Position numbers and translations under genes: made by a program. Below the pieces are notes generated by a model. That model worked only from the letters and a program-made list of their open reading frames with translations. It was not told the DNA's origin and made no database searches. From Diphasiastrum complanatum (taxonomy: Eukaryota > Streptophyta > Lycopodiopsida > Lycopodiales > Lycopodiaceae), in NCBI GenBank assembly GCA_029204225.1, contig MU832093.1, positions 1 through 64,000 of the forward strand: a DNA stretch of 64,000 nucleotides, written 5' to 3'. Positions 11,427 to 21,346 of the stretch are shown here, in pieces (position 1 is the stretch's first letter; each line of letters starts with the position of its first letter).

Positions 11427-12298
11427 TGTTGGAAAATAAGCTACATATGAGTCATATAATTATTTGACAATGATAGTTCAATTGTAGTAAAAACAATAGG
11501 TAATGTAATAACAAAACTATTTCGATACTAACATAAACACAACTTATTATCATTCACAAGCGCGAAAACTAAATGATAGAAAAAGATCACTTCTTTGCCA
11601 ATCATCAGAACTCATATCATAAAAGCATGAATAATAGAAACAATAGAATGAGACAAATCATGTGTCAAATTGTTGAATGTAGTATGTATTGCTCATACAC
11701 AAACTGTAATTGCAATAACTTATTAATGATCAGTCTACGCCTATGGTAGAACAAAGAGAGGAGAATAAGAAGAGTGACTACTCTTAAAACTTGAACTAAA
11801 TTGATTGAACTTCATGAAATGGACTAATCCACTGATCTATTTATATTTGTTGATGGCACAACCCTAACGGAATCCACTTGGCAAGTGCCACGTGGAGATA
11901 AGGAAATATACAGTGGATAAGACTCTACTATCAAGTCTACTGAAGTTGTTATTTGGAACTCTTGAATAATCATTTTAGGTCTATTTGACACTGTGTCGAC
12001 AGTACATGTATTTCTGTAGATGATCTTCAAGTCCTTCGACACTATTTTGACAATGCGAGTAAAACTACAGAGTAATTCCAGATTACAAATTGATTTAAGG
12101 AATGAAATCCAATACTTACTACACATTGTATCCTTGCAAAATTATTTGTAATATGTGCTTTTGCATAACTTTATTCATCATGAGTGTTCAATTGATTAAA
12201 TGGTCATAACAGATTTTTGATCTTGGTAAATTTGAACTGTCAATTCAACTTGCTATTGGATCTTGATTGTTCGGAAGTTCAAGTTTTCATTATCAACA
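11427..12298 (-). repeat. 5' LTR of the minus-strand copia element, about 870 bp
   Basis: The minus strand ends in TCCAACA next to the primer site. The start is placed at 12298 (TGTTGATAATG), which is less certain. A TATAAATAG box on the minus strand at about 11837-11845 fits an LTR promoter driving transcription toward gag. Confidence 0.55.
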
Positions 12299-13261
12299 AT
12301 GTTCCCATGGCTATTTCAGACGCCTCAAAGAACATTGAAATTTTTTTGCTATATATTTAACATGAAGTTGTTAGCTTAACAAAAACATTCAGAAATGGTA
12401 ATTTGGAACATTTTTTTAACCTTTTAAATGTACAAGGACTAAAAAATGTAGACAACGATCAATAATATAAGGACTAGGAAATTAGTATACTATGATCAAT
12501 AGTGTAAATGTGACGAAGAACACATTCACCATTAAAAGAAAAATTAATCCAAATTTCATTCCAACTATGGAAGGATATAATATTAAGAAGAAGCAACATC
12601 TATCAACATTAAAAGGTCATTAACACTTAACTCTATCTCAAGAAAGAGTGGATAATAAGAAAGACTTTATGTGAAAGACAAGTTATTGAGTATTAGTTGA
12701 CCTCGAAAAACACACAAATTTTTTTGTTGATTGCTAAAAGTGTTGGGCCAACAATTAAAGTAGAGAACTGTGCTTATTACTCTTTTTGTGAAAGATAAAA
12801 TGGATCAATAAGTTTTCACTAATAATAGTTGATCTTCTAATAGTTGATCTTTATCTAATTATCATTTTGTGATTGTGTTTTCTTTTGTAGGACATATAAA
12901 AAATGTTTCTCATATTGGATGAATAAATAATCTACTTTTCAAATATGCGTCCTGAAAACTACTTAATTGATGGTTTGTGAGATCTAAAATTGAGAATACA
13001 TAGAAATGAATATTTTGAGATATCGATTGTGAATATTGTGAATACTGATCGTGAATATTAACTCGAGATTGCGAATACTGAAGAAAAAGTATACAATTAT
13101 ATGTATAATTAATCATGGATTATGTTGTCTAATACAACACAACTATAATCATACACAAATCTTATCAATTTGTTGTAACTTCTAGATGTCTATTCAAAAT
13201 TTACTACAAACTGATATCAAAATTGTAGGTAAATATGACAATGTGACATTGCAAGGCCTTT
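12299..13261. other. No gene seen; AT-rich
   Basis: No coding signal. A short degenerate repeat based on GATYGYGAATACTG is present at 13024-13081. Confidence 0.5.
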
Positions 13262-13968
13262 GTGGTACCAAGAGGCGAACACATAACATTAGGGCTATGC
13301 AAAAACATGATGTGGCAACATCTTGGTATTAGGGCTCGGAGGGGGTTTTGGGCTTTTAACTCAGGGTCAGAAAAAGGGCATGCAAAGAAAAGATTGAGAG
13401 AGAGAGAGAGAGAGAGAAGTACGAGAGCGATGGAAGAAAACGCTATGGATCGAGCGTGTGCATCGTCGTCTTGGAGCGCGCTACACTCGGCATCTCATCT
13501 CAACTGTTTTGCGTAGCATCCACTAAGCAGCTATGCTGTTCCTTCCCTTCAAATGTTTTGTTTCATTATGAATGATTCAGTTGTGCAGTTGGCTTTGCTG
13601 AAGCACAGCGACCTTCAAATGCTGGTTAGGGTTTTGCCAGAAAACGATCCAGTGGGTTATCTCATCTTGAGGGTTTGTATGAATTGTTGTTAGCCGAAGC
13701 AGTTCCTGCTTCTGACAAGGAAATTGTCAGCAAAGGATGAAGGTGCAGAGAGCTTGGTACTTGTGCTGCATTTGATTTTGACATAGAGCAATAGATTAGA
13801 TTGGAAGCCAGGGGTAGGGTTTCTGATGTATTAGCATTTTATTCTTATGAAAGTTGCAGCAATGGATGATGCCGTTGATTGTCGTCATGCTTTAAATCTG
13901 ATAACAGCTCGGGATGCTGATAGGGTTGTGCGTTCCAGACAGGCGAAATTCTTGGAGGATGCACAAAC
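13262..13968 (+). other. Probable promoter and 5' UTR region of the five-exon gene, with upstream ORFs
   Basis: The sequence becomes less AT-rich here. It contains a short (GA)n tract at 13396-13417 and an upstream ORF at 13430-13516 (28 codons). A second uORF (13862-13975) overlaps the main start. GA tracts and uORFs are common in plant 5' leaders. The transcription start cannot be placed. Confidence 0.4.
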
Positions 13969-13975
13969 ATGTTAG
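13862..13975 (+). CDS. Upstream ORF overlapping the main start (37 codons)
   Basis: ATG at 13862 opens MDDAVDCRHALNLITARDAD..., ending at a TAG at 13973-13975; the stop overlaps the ATG of the long ORF at 13969. Its composition is protein-like rather than random. Two readings are possible. It may be a uORF that reduces translation of the main ORF. Alternatively it may be the true N-terminus, separated from the long ORF by a one- or two-base indel or assembly error. Confidence 0.4.
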   Translation: MDDAVDCRHALNLITARDADRVVRSRQAKFLEDAQTC

Positions 13976-16900
13976 GAACGGGGCGGGCTCGGTCCAAGGG
14001 ACGCAATAGGCTTTCAGTTGTGAAAAGTCTAACTTTAGATGCTGGATGTTCCCGAGACGAAAGCCCTGTGGTAGCCGATAAGCATAAAGATTATTCGGAA
14101 TTGCAGAATTCGGAAAAGGAATCCAAAACAGCTCACTCATCAGAAGCGAACTCAGAAGCGTGCAGGGTTGTTGATGATGCAAATTCAGCATGGCATCTTG
14201 AGGAGCATGACACGGAAATGTTGGACAGTTTAAGAAGGCATGAAAGGAGGAAAAAGAAAAAAGTTGACAATAAGCAATTGTTGCATAATATTAGCTTAGG
14301 CGAAGAGTCTTTAGAAGGTACAACAAGTTCTCACTTTGCTGATCAGCTTAAGAAACAACCGAATTCAGAAGTGCGCACAGTTGTTGACAATGCAAATTCA
14401 GGACAGCATCTGGAGGAGCATGACAATGAAAACCTTTATAGCTGGAGAAGGCATGAAAGGAGCAAAAAGAAAAAAGCTGGCAGTAAACAACTGCTTCATA
14501 ATATTAGTCTAGGCGAAGAATTTTTTAAAGGTGCGACAGGTCATTATTTTTCTGATCAGATTGGAACACCAGCAAATTCTGAAGGGCACACCATCGTTCA
14601 TGATACACAGCATCGTGAGGAGCATGGCAGCGAAAATGGGGACAGCTCAAGCAGGCTTAGAAAGAGGACAGAGAAAATTGCTGGCAATAAAAAATTGTTG
14701 CATAATGGTAGTCTGGGGGAAGAATTGTTAGAAGGTTCGACAGATTCTTATTTTGCTGATCAGCCTAAAATACAAGCAAATTCAGGAGGGCGCATGGTTG
14801 TTGATGATGTAAATTCAGCACAGCATCTTGGGGAGCATGGCACTGAAATCCTGGACAGTTCAGGAGGGCATCAAGGAAGGAAAAAGAAGGCTTGCAGTAA
14901 ACAATTGTCGCGTAATATTATTCCAGGGGAAGAATCTATAGGAGGTACAACGAGTTCTTATTTTGCTGATGGGCTTGGGGCACAGGTGTATTTGGAAGGG
15001 CACACCATTGTTCAAGATATAGATTCAGCACAGCATCTTGAGGAGCATGTTCTCAAAAATGTGGACAGCTCAAGAAGGCATAGAAAGAGGATAAAGAAAG
15101 AAGCTGGCAGGAAAGGATTGCTGCATACTAGTAGGCTAGGAAAAGAATCGTCAAAAGGTACACCAAGTTCCTATGTTGCTGATGAGCTTGAAACTAAAAT
15201 GAATTCAGAAGGGTGCATGGTTGTTGATGATATAAATTCAGTACAATATTTTGAGGAGCATGACACCAAAATCCTGGAAAGCTCAAGAAGGCATGAAAGG
15301 AGGAAAAAGAAATATGCTGACAGAAAACAGTTGCTGCATAACATTAGTCTAGGGGAAGAGTTTTCAGAAGGTGGGTTGAGTTCTTGTTTTACTCATTTGC
15401 AAACACAAGCGAACTCAGAAGGGCACATCATTGTTCGTGGTGTAAATTCAGCACAGTATATTGAGGAGCATGACACTGAAAATGGGGGTAGCTCAAGAAG
15501 GCATAAAACGTTGGTTAAGAAAAAAGCTGGCTGTAAACAGTTGTTGCATAATAGGAGTCCAGGGGAGAAATCTTTAGAAGGTACGACAAGTTTATGTTAT
15601 GCTGATCAGTTTGACACACAAGCGAATTCAGAAGGGCGCACTATTGTTGATGATATGATATCAGCACAGCTTCTTGAGGAGCATGACACTGAAAATGGGG
15701 ATAGCTCAAGAAGGCATGAAAGGAGGAAAAAGGAGAAAGCTGGCAAGAAATCCGTGAATCTTGAGAAGCTTGAGATGGAAAACAGGGGCAGCTCAAGAAG
15801 GCATGAAAGGACAAAAAAGGAAACTCCTGGCAAGAAATCTATGAATCTTGAGGAGGTTGACACTAAAAAGCAGGACAGCTCAAGCAGGCATAAAAGGAGG
15901 GAAAAGGAAAAGGCAGGCAAGAAGTCCATGAATCTTGAGGTGCTTGGCACCGATAATGGGGACAGCTCAAGAAGTCATGAAAGGACGAAAAAGGAAAAAG
16001 CTGGCAAGAAACCCATGAATCTTGAGGAACTTGACATTGAAAATGGGGAGAATTCAAGAAGGCAGGAAAGGAGGAAAAAGGAAAAAGCCGGCAAGAAATC
16101 CGTGAATCTTGAGGAGCTGGACACTGAAAACGGGGACAACTCAAAAAGGCAGGAAAGGAGTAAAAAGGATAAATCTGGCAAGAGTTCAATCACAACTAAC
16201 ATCCTTAGTAATAAGAAGGGGATTATGTTAGTCGAGCAAGTTGCTTCCACTGTGAATCAAATAAGTTTACCAAATTCAGCTGATCAACATCAACAAACTG
16301 ATCACTCACAAGTTTTAAATTCACATGCTCAGTATATATCAGGAGAAGCTTCTAGGCTGCAATGTTCTAATTCTGGCCCTTACATTGGTTCTCCACTAGT
16401 TTCGCGGGAAAAACTAATGAATAATGCTCAGGAGCCATCAGTCAGCAAAAGCCTTCAAAATGGTAGAGAAATTTCCCATTCCCCTGTGAGAAGCCCTTGT
16501 ATGCGACGGTCTGTTAGGCAGCGTACAGATGATCACCCCTCTAAATATGCATTTTTCATGGAACCTGTTATATCAGATGGTCAGCAGCGAGGTGAGCAGG
16601 TATGGAATGAAAATCAGCAAGAGTTCCTGCCACATGAAAGAACTTTAGTTGAAGCTTGCAGTTTTAACAGTGAAGGTGCTTCCACTATCATCTCCAAAGA
16701 TATAATGCATGCTGAGAACAGTGAAAGTGCTCCTACTTTCGTGAATGAAGATTTTGTATCACATCCCTCAGAATCTCTTCCTCCCTTTCCATCCCGTACT
16801 TCTGGTGATGCACCATGGACTGCATTTCATGCGTCAGATGCTGATATTGATTCTGTAATAGTCGTTACCAAAGGTACAGGATTGGTTTCTATGCTCACTG

Positions 16901-19900
16901 ATTTTCCAACAAAATCCACTACTGCTACAGATACTGTCCCTCAACGACATAAAAAAACAAAGAAACAAAAACATCCTGAGTTTGTTGCCATGTCAGGTGA
17001 TAAGCGAAATCATAATAACGATGCAACTGAACTTAGTTCAGTTCCTTCAGTCACAGAAACGGAGTTGGTGAAGGGAGTGTGCAGAAGTATGAATGTCGTA
17101 GAGTCAAATGGATCACTCAATGCTAGCTCGGAAAACCTCCATTGCACAGGAATCTCCCAATCCATTAAATCAACATATGCAGTCGTCAGTGAAGTGCCAT
17201 TTTCTGGTCTTCAGCATGACCTTAGCGGATGCAGAGATACAGGTAACAATGTCTCTTGTGCTCTTCAGCTTCAAACCAGTACTGTGGATGCAGTATGTAG
17301 AAGTGCGAGTTTTCATGATCTTAATTCTGATGAAGGTGCACCTGGGGTCCTGTGTAATGGAGCATTTTCTTCTACTCATCCTGAGATGAGTCTTCTGCCT
17401 GAAGAGAGGGATAAGCGAGAACAAATGAAACATAGAAGGAGAAAGGCTAAAGTTACTGAATATTTTGAGGAGAAGATGCAGATCAATGGGGAGAAAAGGG
17501 TTTCAAGGAAACGGAAGATTTATGAACCATGCATTAAGAGTTCAAAGGAAACTCAGCAAAAAACCAGGGGTATTAATACCCCAAATCTGACACCTAATCA
17601 GAAAAACTTCAACAGGAGGAGGAGAGAGATTGTCAAAAGGGCCGAAGTATGGGCAAGTCAAGCTGGTTTTCTACAAGTAATTGTCTTTTTATTCTTTTAC
17701 ATTAGGGCTAGATGTTTCTATTATCTGGTTAGACTGTCGAAGAGTTGTAGTTCTATGACTTTTATGATTATACGGTTCACTCTGCCAAAATTTCCGTGCA
17801 AGTCCATGTTGTTTACTCTCCCCCCTTGTGCTTCTCATTTTTGCACATGCATGAAATCTGTCTTCGTGTTGATCATTTTTTAAATATTATACAGCTTTTC
17901 CAATGCACGTGCTCGATGAATTTTGTCATGATAATCTTTCTTGATGAAATGGAGATATTCATCATGACAAAATATTTGTAGGTGTTCTGAAAGCTGATAC
18001 TTTCTAGTAAATAACATTGAGAAACAAGATTCCCCAAAGTCTACTCTACAGAGCACCTTTTGTGAAGAGCATTGGGTTGTTGATCGGATTTAAAAGACAT
18101 CAGCGATCCCACTACTTGTATGTTTGTGTATGACATAACTTACTCTTGGGCACTAACAAAGTGGGGTAGGATGTCGTAGCATTTGATTAGTGCTGCATGA
18201 TGGAGTTGATCGTCTTTGTGGGTGGACTCCCTAAGGTTGAAGATGGTATGCTTCCTTGTTACGTTGGGTATTATCCTAGGGACCTAGGATTTCGGAAACC
18301 CGCTAACACCACAGTAGGGCAAACACTCACTGATCCACCCAACCTTGCCTACTCCCTGATATAGAGTAAGCCCCTCCTAGCCCAGTGTGAGGACTGGTAG
18401 CATGCAACTGCCAAGTGTCGGCCACGTGGCACTGACGTTCCGACCAAAATGGGCTGGAACATACTGTACTGTACGTTCCAGATTAAACTGGTCTAGAACA
18501 TGATTAATTTTTTTTTCAAAATGCCTAAAAATCTAAAAATGTATGCTTCTAGAATTTGCATGTGACTGCTGATTGCTAAAGGCAGAAAAGTTTTTCTTTT
18601 GGGTTTGGAATCTCATTAGGGCAGGCACACCACTGATCCTACAAAGTTTTTTGCCTGCCTTATAAATATCCATAATAATAATCATAGTTGCAGCAAATCG
18701 CGAATCTGGGGGTATAGCGATTCGCGAATCTCGATTTGCTGCCCAGAATCGCCAGAAAATAATATTCTATTTTTCAGAAATTTTTTGGGACCTGAAATGA
18801 CCATTTTCAGGTTCATTTGAAGTCCAATTTTTTTTTTTTTGAAACTACTGAAATTAGACCTGAAACTACTGTAATCGTAATTGTCTGTTTTTGCTCTCTC
18901 TACTGATACCCATATTGCTTGGTTTATTTTTCTACAAAAAAAAAAACAGCGATTCTGGGCGAACCGCTGTTTTTTTTGACAGCGATTCTAGAATTGCGAC
19001 TAGAATCGTTGGTGCTTCTATGATCCATATATTATTTTGTCACACAACAATAATCTTGGTATAGTTTAGCGCATGCAAAAAAGAAAAGAAAAGGTAGTAC
19101 CTTGTTCTGTACATACAGAACGTGTTCTGTTCCATACTTTCCGAACGGAATGTACCGAAGCCAAATGCTCGGAACGGGTATCTATGAGTGGAACGGTTCA
19201 ATACAGCCGCCTAAAGAAAAACATTGGTGCCTGCCCTAATGAGTGGACAGTTCAATACAGCCATATGAAGAAAGACTTTTCTGCCGGCCCTAATGAGTAG
19301 TCAAACCTATATATATCATAGTTGTGCAGAATCGTGATTCTGGGATAAAACGTTCCCAGAAACGTGTTTACCAGAAACGCGATTCTGGGCACAGAATCGT
19401 TAAAAAAAGAAACAGGAGATAAAACTTTTTCGTCCTCCGCGCCAGTCATGGAGGAGGACATTGGAGCCACAATGAGCAACAGGGGGCGGATTTAGGCGAG
19501 TGAGCAGTCGGCATCCATCTACTCCTTGATTCGGAGGTGGTGCACATGGTTTCAGGGTTATTTGAGTTGTGTGGCGAGCGAAATCAATCAACAGGGTTTT
19601 TTGGTAAGTGTAGGCTTAGTTTTTTGAAAGTGTTTACATTGAGTTGTAGGCAACGGAATCGAACGATGCCTTGTTTTAGACCACCTTTCTTCTTGCCCAT
19701 GGTAATTCCTATAGTGTCAGTTTCAGCTGTTACGACAGGCCTAGATAGATTTGAATGCCACACTCCAAATGCATGTGTGTTTTTGCCGTTTTCGCAAAAT
19801 GACCTGTAGATATCCTATTGAGGTGATGTCTGAGCCTAGACTGCATTTCTACATGCCTACAACTCTTGCGACATTAGTTTCGTCCGTCATCGTCTGTACT

Positions 19901-21274
19901 GCAAGTTTTGATTGCCAAGCCCTAATTCCATGTATTTTTCGGGCCAATAGTGGAGTGTTGTATAAGCATCCGATTGGGGCATGTTGTAGGGCTACACTGC
20001 GTTTCTTCATGCCTGTAGAGACTCCTACGCTAACAACATTAGCCCATTATTGCTCGTAGTGAAATCATCCAATGTCCCAATTCCATGTGTTTTCTGGCCC
20101 TCGCTTTGATATGATCTATAGGCATCCGATTGTGGTTTGACTTGGGGCAATTGGTATGTTTCTCCAAGCTTAATAGAATGACTGGGATGTATGCTCTGAT
20201 AAGTAAAAAGCTATGCAATGTTCTCAACTTGATTCATTGGAATTTGATGGTGATGCTTGTCACAATTGTTGTTTGCAATTCAATGCAACATATTTTTCTT
20301 GTATTGAACACTTGCATGTTTATTTCTTTTGCAGGTCTGATTTCATATTGACACAATGTCGGTCGCCGGCCGAGTCTTTGGGCTGAGGTTGAACTTATAG
20401 AGGGGAATGTGGCTACACACCATGGCATAGGTGTTCGCAGACGGAGATGCTTGCATTCTGGTGGGGGGTTCTCACAGTGGGTAGGGCCATCCCAGGGTGT
20501 GGGACCATGGGCTCCTGATATGCAGGGGTGCAGGCCCAGAGGGAGACCTCCCTTGGGTAGAGGTAGGGGCAGTCAGAGGGGGACAGGGGGGGGGGGGAGA
20601 GAGGCAAAGGTGGGCAGGACCGGCATCAGAGCCAGAGGCTCACCACGGTGTATGGTTCCATTGGATTCATCTTCAGACACCTTGGATCACTAGATCTCAG
20701 ACGATTCTGATTGTCATGAGGATGATGAGTCTTAATTGTATATTACCTTTGATTATGTTCCTTAGACATCCATTATTGTGAAATTGAAATATTCAATGTG
20801 TGATTCATTCATTCATGAAAGCGAGAGAGTTGTCACAAGGATGGGAAGGAGTGGCGGATCGTGAGGACGACGATGAGGAGCAGAGATTCTTGATGAGGAA
20901 TAGCGTGAGAGGAGAGAGAGGAGGGAGATAAGGTGCGTATAGAGATAGAGATAAAGCGGATGGGTGAGTGAGGGAGAGGAGAGAGGGAGAAGGTTATAGA
21001 GATTGGAACTATAGACAACCATCAAGCAATCTTGGAGCCCTGGCGTCCCATACCACCATGCCTTATCCTTGACCCTCACCTACATCCTGAGGCCTAGAAT
21101 ATCGTCCTGACCTGACCACCAGTGGAAGAGCTTTCATTCTCCAGGAGAGAGAATGAATAACAAGCTCATGGAGATCCACCTCTATGACGGGATTGGTGAA
21201 CAAGGGGAGAGTGTTGGTTTTCAGTTTTAGGGTTTTTAAGGGTTGTGGGATAAAAAATAGCCATAAAGTGAGGT

Positions 21275-21346
<72 letters not shown>

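Noticed and set aside
15606-16250. Minus-strand ORFs rich in Ser/Phe/Leu opposite the gene's exon 1
   Set aside because: They are antisense shadows of the 87-bp coding repeats; the plus frame runs far longer and joins to spliced exons.
17677-17883. Continuation of exon 1 to the stop at 17883
   Set aside because: After CAA|GTAATT the sequence turns AT-rich and loses the style of the protein, and the downstream exons fit in phase from 17676.
20409-20693. An additional exon of the five-exon gene in intron 1
   Set aside because: Composition differs strongly, it lies between transposon ends, and exons 1 and 2 join cleanly in phase without it.
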